A DNA stretch of 64,000 bases from Zygaena filipendulae (GCA_907165275.2 OU015670.1:5359501-5423500); one strand, 5' to 3'; shown: positions 12,312 through 24,978, numbered from the stretch's first letter. The notes: generated by a model from the sequence alone, not told the origin. Program-made: numbers and translations.

Positions 12312-12765
12312 CATGGCCCAAACCCGGCCAAGTGCGAATCTGAATGAATGAAGGCACGAAGGGTTCCGTACTATTATCTATAAAAACGGCAAAAAATATC
12401 ATGTCCTCATGTATGGGAGCCCCCTGCAGGAAGTGGGCGTAGAGGTGGAAACAATGGCACACCTTATGTGCGAGCGCGATGCCTTCGCTCGTAAACGTAT
12501 GGACCTTCTGGGGACGGCTTACCCAGAACCAGAGGACTTTAGGTTCCTAACCCTCCACTGCATACTAACTAACCTTCGCCGCCGAGGTCTTCAGGGAGTA
12601 GAGGGAGGATCACAGGATGGGGATGGTACAAAAGATCCCAAGGGTCGATGTACCGCGGCTTTATTTGCCCACCCCATTAACTAAGATAAGATAAGACGGG
12701 AGCCCCCTTAAATATTTATTTAATTCTATTTTTTAGTAGGTATTCGTTGTTATAGCGGCCGCGGT
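12312..12765 (+). mobile_element. 'GGCCAAGTGCGA' SINE-like repeat, interrupted
   Basis: The left part (CCCGGCCAAGTGCGAATC...GGGTTCCGTACTATTATC, ending ATGGGAGCCCCC) and right part (GGGAGCCCCCTTAAATATTT...TTGTTATAGCGGC) match the intact copies at 26055-26375 and 58537-58806. It is interrupted at 12425-12697 by a retrotransposon fragment. Confidence 0.8.
12425..12697 (+). mobile_element. 5'-truncated non-LTR retrotransposon fragment, nested
   Basis: It encodes the C-terminal end of a reverse-transcriptase polyprotein. The stretch ETMAHLMCERDAFARKRMDL has the usual 'E(T)xxHLxCxCxAxxxxR' pattern. It ends in a short GATAA repeat tail (ctaagataagataaga). It is flanked by a perfect 10-bp target duplication, GGGAGCCCCC, at 12415-12424 and 12698-12707. 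It sits inside the SINE-like repeat at 12312-12765. Confidence 0.85.
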
Positions 12766-13794
12766 ATTATAATTCTAATCAGTGAAAATTTACCTGGTTT
12801 TTCCACGACACAAGCATAGTGAGCTTAGTGTGGGATCAAGTAGACCTGTGTGTTGTGAAGTGGATTATTATTATTATTCTTATTGCAGAAGCTAGGCCCT
12901 GGGCCCATATTTACTATGACTGACTATGACCAACAACATTCCTTGCCCATAACGCGCGTCCTAAAAACGCATTTCCAAACGTTCTAGATGCCAAGATATT
13001 TGAAATTATTATTCTGCCATAAGAAACGTTGTATTTTTTTGCAGTAAAAGTTCTTTGATTACGGGGGAAAGACAATTTTTGCGGCGTCTTCATGGCTATG
13101 TTATGCTCATAGCTAGTATCTCAGAGTGAGTCATCTGTGGGTCATAGTGAATAAGGGCCCTTTACCAAATACCAATACGGCCTCTTACATCACAACCCAC
13201 CCCTGCCTCCCTCCCTCCTATAATCTTAAAAGCTATTAAATATTCAATGTTGTAAATTTTTCTAGAGGAGCCAGAGGAGCAAACAAGTTTCTAAGGCATT
13301 GGGGACAGCCCGCTAGCTACGCCTATATGTTTGTGTACGAATTTAAAATTTGTAAATGGAACAAATAAAATAGGTAATCGTGAATCTATATATACCTACA
13401 CTAGCCGCGCGGTTTCACCCGCGAAAATTTCGAAGTTCCCGCGGAATTGTCCCATACAAACTTTGCAACCCCTTTTCATCCCCTTAGGGGTTGAATTATC
13501 AAAAATCCTTTCTTATCGGATGTCCCTGCAAGTATCAGAATTTTACGATCAGTGGTTTAGGCTGTGCGTTGATCCATCAGTCATTGAGGACAAAGCATTT
13601 TCGTATGTATATGTATAGGTAGATTACGTACATAATAAATAAAAGTACTCGGATGACCGAGCTTTGCTCGGTATTTTTTTTTGGTAAATCTTTGTACGAA
13701 AACATCGCAATTTATTTGCTGTGGATAAAAATGAAACCTCGCTCGTAACGCCATCTGTTGTTAAGTAGCAAAATAGCACTCATTTTTACCAGAC

Positions 13795-14580
13795 TTCCAA
13801 AATGGAGGAGGTTCTATGTTCGATTGTATGTATGTTTTTTTTTTTTTTTTATGTATGTTCACCGATTACTCGAAGACGGTTGGACCAATTTGAAAAATTC
13901 TTTTTTTTGTTTGAAAGTGTATACTCCCAATTAGGTCCCATTGCCACCAAGTCGGGATCAGATGATGGGATCTTGGAGAAATCGAGGGAACTCTACAAAA
14001 ATTATAGGCACGCCTATAGCGATTTGAGTATTTTTGATAGTAAATCGTGTATTTGCATTCGGAAAGCAAAATTTGAAGAAGTGGAACTGATGATGAAGAC
14101 CACAGGTGGTCATCGGAACAACTCAGAAATAATACGTATTTCACGGGTTCCGATTGCAGCGATTTCGAAAATTGTTTTTTTGTTTAAAGGGGATACTCCC
14201 AAATTGATTCCATTGTCACCAAGTCGAGATCTGATGATGGGATCTTGGAGTAATCGAGGGAACTCTTCAAAAATTATGGGTACACCTATTGCGATTTTTG
14301 TATTTTTTATAGTAAATCGTTTCTTTGCTTTCGGAAAGCAAAATTTTAAGAAGTGGAACTGATGATGAAGACCACAGATGTTCATCGGAACTACTCAATA
14401 ATGGGTATTTCACGGGTTCCGAATCGTTAACTTTAATATGGTTTCTAAACAATTTATGCCCGTCACAATGTATATGGTGAAGTGGAACTGATCATGATGT
14501 ACCAGGAGAACTCCTCAACAATTAACGTCTCTGCGTCGGGAAAAATAATATTTTGTAAAAGGTGATGAGTAGTTGACATT
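13795..14580. repeat. Dispersed repeat with internal ~280-bp duplication
   Basis: It starts with CAGACTTCCAAAATGGAGGA then a poly-T tract, as do copies at 27175-27450 and 45308-45547. Inside, a segment containing 'CACCAAGTCGNGATC', 'GATGATGGGATCTTGGAG' and 'CGGAAAGCAAAATTT' occurs twice in direct orientation (about 13935-14130 and 14212-14400). The ORFs in it are accidental. Confidence 0.7.
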
Positions 14581-14637
14581 AGGCTATTGTAACTTAGAGA
14601 AATTACGAACTAAGTCACTTAAAAGCGAGAAATAAAC

Positions 14638-15059
14638 AAATTTTTAACAAAAAAATTAAAACCGACTTCCAAAAACACAAAACTAAAACTCTAAAAATAA
14701 CAAGCTAAAAATAACAACATACCGATTTAATCCAAAAGACAAAAACACACGTAATATTATTATTAGTTTGTGCTACCACTAATCGGTATGAAGTCGGTGA
14801 CAAGCCAAATATGGAGGACCTAGATGGGCTAAGTCGACTCCCGCCACCAGCTTTTTGTGAACAGGACAATCCAAGTGGGCAGACACCAGCGGGCTTGTCA
14901 CCGACTTCATACCGATTAGTGGTAGCACAAACTAATAATAATATTACGTGTTTTTGTCTTTTGGATTAAATCGGTATGTTGTTATTTTTAGCTTGTTATT
15001 TTTAGAGTTTTAGTTTTGTGTTTTTGGAAGTCGGTTTTAATTTTTTTGTTAAAAATTTT
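14638..15059. mobile_element. Foldback element with ~168-bp near-perfect arms
   Basis: The left arm 14638-14806 (AAATTTTTAACAAAAAAATT ... GAAGTCGGTGACAAGCC) is the inverse of 14892-15059. The spacer is about 85 bp of different composition, GC-richer, containing GAGGACCTAGATGGGC. The ends carry the ACCGACTTCC motif also present in the repeat at 13795. Confidence 0.9.
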
Positions 15060-15758
15060 TCATTATCATCTCAGAGTAATAAATATTCATTACCATGTCC
15101 ATGTCCATGTCATTACCTAAAAACACGGATAAAACGACGTTTTCTAAAAATTAACCTAGCCAGATCGATTAATCGCCCCCGAAACCCCCTGCATACAAAA
15201 TTTCATGTATTCGAGCCGTTTCTGAGATTCGGATTATATTATACAATACAAGAAAGTAGATAAATTTAAGTGCCTTTTTGTAATTCCAAATTAACAGCTT
15301 TTCACAAAATACATATGAAAGTACATGGGTACGGTACTTAAGTAGGTACATAAAAAAATCCGTTTTTTAAATTTTTGTCTGTCTGTCTGTCTGCCTGTTT
15401 GTTCCGGCTCATCTCTGAAACAGCTGTACCGATTTTAACGGGACCTTCACTGGCAGATAGCTGATGTTATAAAAAATTACTTAGGCTACTTTTATTGTAG
15501 AAAAAAAATTGTTCCTGCGGGAATTCCGAAACTCACGAGGGTGATTCCGCGGGCTGTGCTTTCGACGGTAAACGTATATGACGGTACTTGAATGTCATTT
15601 TCCCGGCCACCCTGTAGGTACTGGAAAACTCAATCATGGTGACATCTACGCGCTGTGATCGAAGCATAAAATTCAATTATTTTTTTAATTTTCTATTTTT
15701 ATTGTCCCCTATTGCCAATCGTCGTCAATTTTCTTTTTATATATTTTTTTAAAGAAAA

Positions 15759-18700
15759 ATGAGGTTGAATTTTTGTTTACTTACTTTACTCGGTAAGTAT
15801 GTATCAATAACCTACGTAAAAATTATATTTTAGTTAAACAAAAAAATCTATAGGTATCTAAATCTACCTACTGGACAATAAGTTATCCTCCTCAGAGTCC
15901 GAAACTCTATACATTGTTTGAGTGTTGATATTGGCTCGTATTTTGCGTAGCTGTAGGTATAGTACTTACCTAGTAGGCGTAAAAGTACCCTATTAGGGTA
16001 CTTGTATGAAATTTATATTAAGAAATTGTGTCAATATTTCAAAAATAGAGCCTTAGAAAAGCGTTATCGTGAAAGATTTACTAAAAAATTTCTTTTATGT
16101 ACCCGACGACGTGTAGGTATTATGCAAAATTTCATGACGATATCGGTTGAATAGTTAAGGTCTGAAATCGTAAGAAACAAATAAATATAATCGATTTTTT
16201 TCGGTAGGATGTGCAGTTTCATTGATCAACGCCTTATCCAACACCGAAAAGTTGTCACTATCGAAGAAAAATAACCAACAAAAACTAGTCGTGCCAAAAA
16301 TGAGAAATCCAAACTGCAAAAACATAAAATGCCCGCCCGTGGAAGACGAGATATGCGTTAAAGTGAAGTCGTCATCGCCAACAGCGGGAAGCAAAGTTAT
16401 CCATATAGTTATGCTCAACAAGTGTGAAATTGAATACGCTAATTGCAACCAAGGTATAGGTTTACTCAAAGTTATTATAAGTATTGGATTGAGTTTACCT
16501 CTTTGAGCACATACCTAGTGATTATATTATTATATCTGTCTTGAGCCGTGGTAGCTCATAAACAGTTTTAAGTTCGATGGAAATTTTGATAAAAGATGGT
16601 CGAATTTTCGATGGACCAAAATCGGAGTAAAATTAAAATATTGTTAGGTAAGTAGGTACTATTGTGAATTGGTGGTTAGGCCACAGAATTTGAATTCAAT
16701 CTCATATGAGACGGGGATATTTACTAATCTATACGAATAAGAACGATGAAGAAACCTGCGGTGCAGTCTCTTCTGGTTTGAAAAGATTTAATATACGCTG
16801 TTGAGCTTTTCGTGCGGGGCTGTGCGGTCATTAGGTATACAATAATCAACGGGCGGACATGAGTATGAAAATAAAGGTTCAATTTCAAACTTCTTTTGAT
16901 GAGGTGTACCTATCTAGGTTTATGTTAAGCACAATGATGATAAATGCGGAATGTACTAATAATAAAATAATAATAATAATCCACTTCACAACACACAGAT
17001 CTACTTGATCCCACACTAAGCTATAAGCTTGTGTCGTGGAAACCAAGCAAACGTGGTGTATACTACACATATTATTATATATACACCCAGACTGGAAAAT
17101 GGAACCCTGTGTACATCACACAAAGTCCACCCCCACCGGGAATCGAACCCGGAACCTCTTGATTAGCGGGCAGGCATTGTGACCATTGCGTCAATCGGGT
17201 CGTCAAAATAGCCGTTAATTATTAATAATCAACAAGGAATGTATAATTATTATAGCGCTCGTCACAAAATTCATATCATCTAATTTACACGGACTGAGCA
17301 CGTGGCTTCCTTTGCCTGCTAAAATTTCACTTTCAAGTCTCAAAGCACCAAAAGAGATCTTAAAATTTTCAGATATGGAAGCAAAAATTGTTCCGATGAA
17401 GTACTGCGGAGATCACAATTTACCAGGTTTGTGTCTCTTTTAATACACACACACACAATTATTTTTTTAAGTTTTCTACTCGGCTTAACGACGTTCCGAC
17501 GTATTTATTTACATATAATTATCTACTTATTGTCGGAAACATAGGTAGGTAGGTAGTAGTAGGTACTAGTAGTTACCTACATAGATTACTAGCTTACCCA
17601 GCTGAGATTTTGGAATTATCGCAGGCACTGTTCAGTGTTTGTATCAGAATCAAAATACTACCCAGTCTCCAATTTCAAAACCTTAGGTACTCGTAACCAT
17701 ACACTACAATCTACAATCTACATTATAAACGGGACTCTTCGTTTTAAGATAAAAAGTACCTATCCTATGTCCAATGATATTATAAGTATTTATTGCCTAT
17801 GTCAGTCAGGGATCCTGAGCATTCCTATCAGTTTCTACAAATATTATGTAGAATCCAGAGATTCTAGTGATTACCTACATCCAAATATGCAAACATATAA
17901 ATTTTAGCTCTTTATGTAATATCTAATATTGTAGATTCAACCTACCACCTATTATATTATTTTACAGAAGACAACATATCTGCAGCACATAATAGATCTA
18001 AAAGAAGCGCAAGTATAGGTGAATTGGGTGAGTACGTATACTATAAAATTGTTTGAAGAAAGTTGAAACCCATTTTTCCTGCACGCGGGTGTGCGGTGTC
18101 ACCCGCGTGAGTTACGGAATTCCCTCGAAAGCCCCGAGATGAAAATCTTGTCTTAACTGACGTCTACTCCTCATAAAGTAACTGCTAAATTCCAGTTACA
18201 TAGGTTGAGTAGTTTTTGGGATTAGGTCGACTTCAATCAGTGTGTGCATTTCACTTTTATACAATAGGAGAAAGGACATTGATATACCGAAAGGATTATA
18301 ATATTCATTTCTAGGAAAACAAAATATGCAGCTAATGAAAAAAACTATCAAAACAAATTCAAAACCACCTAAAACATTGCAAAATACAAAAATACTCAAA
18401 AAGATTTCACGTCAAAGGATGACCTCGAGAGAGGGATTCATAAATAACAACAGATTGCTTGAAAGTGACTCCGAAATAAAACTAGTCACGGATACTGAAT
18501 CGGAAGGAGCCCCAAAGAAACCACTATTGAATGGAGATAGTGACAACGATTCAGATTTGAAAAAGTTTATCTTTTCTGATGACCAAAGAAACCCTTCAGA
18601 CTTGAAACAAGCCAGAGGTAATGCGTAATAATTATAGTACACTAGACAGTATATTTTGCAGTAATTAGAATTCGTCTGGTAGGTAGGATAAGGTAAAAAA

Positions 18701-21700
18701 TTCTTTTATAACGATGCTGCGACGATATGTAGGTATGAGGCACGCAAAACAGTTTTCTGCTAAGGATGGTATAGTTATTCAAAACAGAAAGGCTTTGGAA
18801 TCACGTTATAAGACTGCTAATAAATTATGTTGGACCGCATCATTATTCATTACGCTTTTAACGTGATAGGTGGCGAGGCATATAAAAATGACATTTGCAC
18901 ATTGACTTCTCAGAAGGAAGATAAAATATAATATTATAAACACCTAATATTTTTTCAAGATGCGACAATGTTAAATGGTAATATGTTTAAAGAACCAATG
19001 TTCAAAACAAGCGTATTTAGTCCTGAGAGACCACAACTTTCGAGTGGTTCTGCAGAGATGGGTAAGAAAATAATATGAATATATTCTTATTAGATAACGA
19101 AGTTCTTTTCTTGAAAAAAAAATTACAATTTTTAAGAACGTTCAAATAAATTTTTAATCAGAATTTGTTTTAAGATACTACTGACCACAAAGTAAAGACG
19201 ACAGGGAGTGATAAGAGCAGCGACTATAAATCCGATGTGACAAGTATTGATAAAAAAGCATCGGGTAGTGACGTTGCCTTTACAAGTGATGATGACGCTA
19301 AAGTGACTTCTAGTGAAGTTACTGATGGTGATAAAAAAACATCGGGAAGTGATGTCGCTCTTACAAGTGATAATAACGCTAAATTAACTTCTGGTGAAAT
19401 CACTGATGGCGATACAACATCATCAGGAAGTAAGGTTGCCAATACAAGTGATGGTGACGCAAAACTAACTTCTAATGAAGTTACTGATGATGATAACACA
19501 GCAACGGGAAGTGATGCCGCCGTTACAAGTAACGATGATGCCAAATTTACTTCTTTTGAAGTCACTGACGGTGACAATAAAGTTACGAATAAAAGAGATT
19601 ATATTAACAGTAATCATGCAATAGATAAAGATCGTCCAGAAATTAACGCTAACGTAGCTGTGTCGTCGGGCAGTGAAGAAAATACCGCTGGATCAAATTC
19701 TGGTAAGTAATTATTTAAATCAAAAGAAATATTCGAATAACAGAAAATATCCCTTTTTACTGAAGTAAGCACTTATTTTATTAATGTTTATTTAACTGCC
19801 TCAAGGAAAAAAAATTCTCGAAGAATATCTTTGTTGAGGATAATAAATAAAACTAATCGGTTAATTGCGTGTTGGAGTAAACTGAATAATTATTGTATTA
19901 TACTGATAGGTACCTATTATCTGTGAGGGTAATGGTCACCGTCAAATAAAAGTTTTTTTTTTTGTGCTCGCAGTAAAACGTCTGTGACATAGGTACAGAC
20001 AAACTAGGCGAACAGACAGACAGACAGACATAACGAATTTCAAAATTATAAAAATTCTGTGTTTACGGTTTGTCTACGAGAACCTAACAATAATAATTAA
20101 TCTTTACAGACGGTTTGCTGAAAGAAAGCTCAGGAAAGGAAAATAATTTTTTTGAAGAACCAATGTTCGCGCTCCCAATGTTCAGAGAAAACCAGAGTGA
20201 GTTGATGGTTTTTTATCATGAATCAACACAGCAAACATACAGCCAATTTCTATTCGACACTTTAAAATTTGTATTAAAAATGCAACATCTTTAAACTTAT
20301 TTTCAATTATACATAGATAGGTATTACAGTCATTTATTTTTCTTTTCGCATGCCGAATGAAATTAATAAAAAAAATACCGTTTAACCTATAGAGAGAAAC
20401 AAACTGAAAAATGATCAAACAAGTTCTTACGAAACTGGAAGTGGTGATGACGAGACATCTTACTACGAAGAAGAAGAGTCGAGTGACCACGATCAGGCGG
20501 CAAGCGACGAAAACCCAGACACCGCTATCGCTAGCGCATCGGGAAGCGACAGTTATTACGAAAGTGACAGCGAGGACCCTAGCACAAACGAAGCAAGTGG
20601 CAGTAGCAATGTCGAAAATAGAGCACACGATTCCAGCCGTAAAGAGACGATGTCGGGAAGTGACTCAGACTACAGTTCCAGCGGTTCCAGAGATCATGGC
20701 TCGTCGAATGGATCCGACGGCGAATGGAAGAAGCTAGCTGGTCACTTCGAAGATGGTGAGTTACATAGGTACTTTGATAACGGCTTTTGCAGCCCAGTAC
20801 CTAACAATAAGCATAAAACTTACAAGAAGTTTCAGTAAGTTTATCACGCATTTGAACGTTACATAAATAATTTTTAAAATTCATCTCTTGTTTACCAAAA
20901 TATGGCCTCTTACATATATCTGGGGGCACGGCAGTGCCCCCGCCAAGTCGAGCAACAAAAGCGGCACGGCCGTACTACCCTTTTCTCGAAGCAATTCAGG
21001 CCATTTTCGACCCCCTATAACTTCGTTGTGGATAAAACTAGAAGCCTGAATTTTTAGTAAACAAGCAGGTATTGTATTAAGACGGTATAATTTAAATTTC
21101 ATTCGATTTGAACCAGTAGTTTAAGAATTATAACTAGTCAAAGTTTCTTAATTTTGTAGGTCACTCACTCACTCACTCACTCACTCACTCACTCACTCAC
21201 TCACTCACTGACCGATCATCAAAACTCTAAGGCACTTCTAGCAGACATAGAAGTTTGAAATTTAGAATACAATTAGTGTTTATTGTATAAATCAAGGAAA
21301 AATTAAAATATTTTGCAATTTCGGTCCAGTTTTCTAGATACACCAACTGCATAAATAACTTTGTAATCCCATATAAATGTATGGAATTACAAAGTTATAT
21401 ATGCAGTTATATGTACTAACTGCACAAATAACTTTGTAATCCCATATAAATATATGAGACTAGCTGTTCCCCGCGGTTTCACCCGCGTTAATTTCGGAGA
21501 TCCCGCGGGAATTCAGAGATGCAAAGTAGTTAGTACCCTATATCCCTAGGTTTTCTTTACCCCTGACAACGTGCATGCAAAATTTCATGAGATTTCACCA
21601 GCGTTAATTTCGGAGATCCTTCGGGAATTCCGAGATAAAATTACCCTAATCTGAATGCTCCAACGATTTTCATGAAATTTTGTATACAGGGGATTTCGGG

Positions 21701-24652
21701 GGCCATAAATCGATCTAGCTAGGATTCATTTCTGGAATTCCCGCGCAAACTCTGATATCAACGCGGGTGAATTAATTATTGCATACTACACGTTGTCAAG
21801 GGTACAGGAAAGGTCATAGGGTAGTACTTTTATCTCAGAATACCCGCGGGATCTCCGAAATTAACGTGGGTTAAACCGCGGGGAACGGCTATTTAAGCCG
21901 AGAGAAGCTCGGTTGCCCAGATATTAATAAATAATAATAATAAGTGTAGCTAGTTACCTACCTAGATATAAAGTGTAGATACATAGTTACCTAGACATAA
22001 TTATGTTCAAAGGTACAATGGTCAATGGAAGAATGGGGCATGTGTTTATATTATAAAGTTGTACCAAAATCTTTCAAGTTATTAAAGTAGACTAAATTGC
22101 TCAAAGGAGGAAGACCATTTACAAAAAGAAATGAGATCCCATCAAAAACAAACTTGTAAAAAAGTCCCAAGTCTCGCAACTCAGTTCTTCTACAGTAAAA
22201 AGTTGTGAGATCAATGTAATACCAAGTCGGTTAATTTAATTTAATTATGGTTCTAAACAATCTAATTTAATTATAATATGTATTACTTGTGAGATATATT
22301 GTGTTTTCACGTGATCGCCAAGCCAATCAATCTATTTAAAACATAAAAGATTTTTAAATTTGATATGGTCACTATAAAATGTTATTAGATTAGCTTATAA
22401 CATGATAACTTTAGACAGAAGGACCCTTAAGTAGGCACTGAATAAATTAACCGACTTGGTATTACATTGATCTCACAACTTTTTACTGTAGAAGAACTGA
22501 GTTGCGAGACTTGGGACTTTTTTACAAGTTTGTTTTTGATGGGATACCTACTTACCCTGCTACCCCTGCCCCCTCTAAAATCTTAAATTAAAAATTAAAA
22601 ACGATCAGAAAGTAAATCTTCAATACGTACTTACTTACTGTCAATTTCTCTAGAGTGGGCAAAGAAGTTTACAGACAGGGAAATGACGTGACTCTATTAT
22701 GCAAAACTTGCTATAGTACCTAGGTACCTAGTTATTCCATGTAGTTATGTTTTACTATATACCTGTTTTTTTTGCAGATGCAAATTATGATTATCCAATC
22801 AAAGAAGAAGTGGGTAAGTAGATATTTGTTAATGAAAGATCATACCTATACCTAAAGCTATTCTTCTTTACTATGGGACGCTATTTTTATAGGATATAAT
22901 GACATAAATGGGAAGACACCACAGGAAGACACGTACATAATATTTAATGTTTGTCAGCCGAAATTGGTTGCGTTTTGTCACTTCAATTTTATTATATTTT
23001 TTTTTATTTTTTTTTATGTAACTGATCACCTCACGGTTTTCACGGGATGAAAAGGGGATGAAATGTTTGTATGGAACAATTCCGCGGGAACTTCGAAACT
23101 ATCGCGGATGAAACCGCGTGGGACAGCTAGTAATACATTCAGTAATTATTATACCCATTGATTATGATTGTACCTATGACTGTTCCGTGTTACCTACAAA
23201 TAAAGAATCGTATTGTATTGTACCTATCCTTTTTATAATTGGTTCAGAAGTTTCAGATATTAATAATAATAATACCTAACATTATAAATAATTTGTTTGC
23301 ATTAGACATGGTTTGTCATGACGCTGGTCGCGCGTACGGCGTCACGGATGTGAGATACTAGAATTACTAGATACCTAACATAAACACACCATGTGTATTT
23401 TTCACCAAGCAGTTGAGCAAGCTGAGTACACCGCTAAGTGCCCGACGGTGTGCCCCGCGCAGGCGACGATGGTGTGCGCGCGCTGCGCTGACCGCATCTA
23501 TAAGACGTTCATGAGCGTCTGCCACATGAGGATGTTCAGCTGCAAGCATCCCGAGGAGAGTGAGTGAAGGGGCCACTAACAAACATGCACGTACCTAAAG
23601 AAGCGACGCTCTCCGCCCCCCGTCAGCTTCGTGCCTCCCCCCTCACAACGTAGGGCTGAGGACAGGCCTAGAGGTGACAACGGCGTTAGCTGTTACTGCT
23701 GTGTGTGTGTATGTGTGTGTGTTGGACACAATATGAACTTGACTTCGACCTCAAGAATTCAACACTTTACAAGTGCATAATATCATAGATAGATAATAAA
23801 ATAATAATTTGATGGCAGAATAGATATTTGTCGTATAGGTGTAAATAAAACCTAAAACCTAAAACCTCCGTCTAGCTCTTTATCGGATAAATCAAAAGTG
23901 GTAACAGGTAAGTTTGCTTAATCTTCTTTTAATATATATAAATCACGTGTCACGTTGTTTGTCCGCGATGGACTCCAAAACTACTGAATCGATTTTGATG
24001 AAATTTGGTCACTATGTTGTAATTTAGCCCAACTTAAAAGATAGGATAGTTTTTATCCTGGAATTCCTGCGGGAACTCCGAAATTACCGCGGATGAAATC
24101 GCGGGGGACAGCTAGTATAAATATATTTTAAGATCATAACGAAAATAATAAGAATATTTATGTAATTTCAAATTTGTTATGTTTATGTATTATGGTTGTG
24201 ATTTTGAAAATAGAAAATACATGATTTTAATGTAAAATAAGAAATGCCAAAGTGGATTTATAAAAAAAAAACAGCATTTATAAAAATAAAATAGATAATA
24301 AATAATAATGAAGGAAGTATCATAACGACTAACGAGGGGCAAACAGGAGCTGCTTCGTTACATAATACCATATAATAATAATAATTCGGAATATTTATAG
24401 AGAAGAGCCTTACAAACACTGTCAGACAATCGAATCCGTATCAAATAACTCTACTAGGTACCTTTCTAGCTATCTCTTGTGAGTCTTGAAACCGTTTCAC
24501 ACCCATCAGAGATCGAGCTGGTCGCCCGCGCTCCGTGCGTGCTCTCTGCACCGTACCTCTCGGGCATGCCGGACCCTCGGGGCCTGGTGAGGGAACCCCA
24601 AGACGAAGACATGATACTCAAATACATCAACTGTAGGGAGAGGGGATGCTGA
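15759..24652 (+). CDS. Secreted acidic Ser/Asp-rich protein bracketed by two Kazal-like modules
   Basis: Twelve coding exons: 15759-15792, 16208-16453, 17373-17426, 17968-18027, 18315-18617, 18960-19061, 19175-19702, 20110-20196, 20393-20755, 22778-22813, 23413-23559 and 24510-24652. All eleven introns are GT-AG and phase 1. The sum is 2103 nt, 700 residues plus TGA. A signal peptide (MRLNFCLLTLLG...) spans exons 1-2. Cysteines at about 48, 53, 61, 84, 91 and 105 give C-x4-C-x7-C-x22-C-x6-C-x13-C. The last two exons give C-x3-C-x7-C-x14-C-x6-C-x14-C. Both resemble Kazal protease-inhibitor modules, the first with a long C3-C4 loop. A furin-like RSKR lies in exon 4. The middle is Ser/Asp/Glu/Lys-rich with a 27-residue repeat. 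It could act as a secreted inhibitor or an extracellular matrix, silk or saliva component; the role is not known. Confidence 0.85.
15992..16110. mobile_element. Partial copy of the AATAGGGTACTTGCATG MITE
   Basis: TATTAGGGTACTTGTATGAA and the following stretch AGAAATTGTGTCAATATTTC through GATTTACTAAAAAATTTC match the end region of the MITEs at 28098-28730 and 60151-60787. The other end is missing. It lies in intron 1 of the Kazal-type gene. Confidence 0.8.
16970..17212 (-). mobile_element. tRNA-derived SINE, complete copy
   Basis: On the minus strand it begins GACCCGATTGACGCAATGGT and has a B-box-like GGTTCCGGGTTCGATTCCC, so a tRNA-like head. A unique body follows (CCAGTCTGGGTGTATATAT..., CCACGTTTGCTTGGTTTCCA) and it ends in ATT repeats at about 16970. 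It lies in an intron of the Kazal-type gene. The tRNA of origin was not determined. Confidence 0.82.
19249..19576 (+). repeat. Four 81-bp coding repeats (27 residues each)
   Basis: Within exon 7 of the Kazal-bracketed gene, four consecutive units follow the pattern 'xxxSGSxVAxTSDxxAKxTS' then 'xEVTDGD'. Examples are SGSDVAFTSDDDAKVTSSEV and SGSDVALTSDNNAKLTSGEI. Units have diverged in sequence but keep length and frame. Confidence 0.9.
20919..21220. mobile_element. Repeat with 'GGGGGCACGG' hairpin end, copy 1
   Basis: It begins CTGGGGGCACGGCAGTGCCC, a strong stem-loop, followed by CCGCCAAG. A related element starts at 34110. It runs towards a TCAC microsatellite (21163-21210), as often seen in such elements. 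The right end is not sharply defined. Confidence 0.6.
21160..21210. repeat. (TCAC)n microsatellite
   Basis: About twelve uninterrupted repeats of TCAC in an intron of the Kazal-type gene. Confidence 0.95.
22136..22545. mobile_element. Foldback MITE ending ATCCCATCAAAAACA
   Basis: About 410 bp with arms of about 104 bp. The left arm (ATCCCATCAAAAACAAACTT ... ACCAAGTCGGTTAATTT) is the inverse of the right arm, which ends TTTGTTTTTGATGGGAT. It shares its outer end with the element at 52452-52942. Confidence 0.9.
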
Positions 24653-24657
24653 ATAAA
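24652..24657 (+). terminator. Polyadenylation signal overlapping the stop codon
   Basis: AATAAA begins on the last base of the TGA stop of the Kazal-bracketed gene (TGAATAAAATT). The 3' untranslated region would then be only a few tens of bases. Confidence 0.7.
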
Positions 24658-24739
24658 ATTTGCTTTTTTGTTGCGAAAATCCTGTTGTTATTATACGGTA
24701 CCATATACAATATACATATATCTACTATGCATAACTAAG

Positions 24740-24978
24740 TTGGACGCAGATAAGCAATAACATGTTAACCCACAAAATTAAGTTATTGATACAGAACGAT
24801 TTATTGAGAGTTAGAGAACGTTTTTTAATTATATGTTTACTTCATTACATTGTATAAATATGTAACAATACGTTTAACATAAAAAAATGTTGACACAAAA
24901 TGGCGCTATAGTTTTAAAACACGATTTACTCAAAATTTCTCCAGTGTGGGTTAACACACTATTGCTTATCTATGTCCA
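24740..24978. mobile_element. MITE, GATAAGCAATA family, copy 3 (inverted)
   Basis: TTGGACGCAGATAAGCAATA at the left and ATTGCTTATCTATGTCCA at the right. The interior is the inverse of 6524-6754 (AAAAAAATGTTGACACAAAA). Confidence 0.88.

Noticed and set aside
20182..20628. 148-codon minus-strand frame
   Set aside because: It is antisense to exon 20393-20755 of the Kazal-type gene and spans an intron boundary; no domain is seen.
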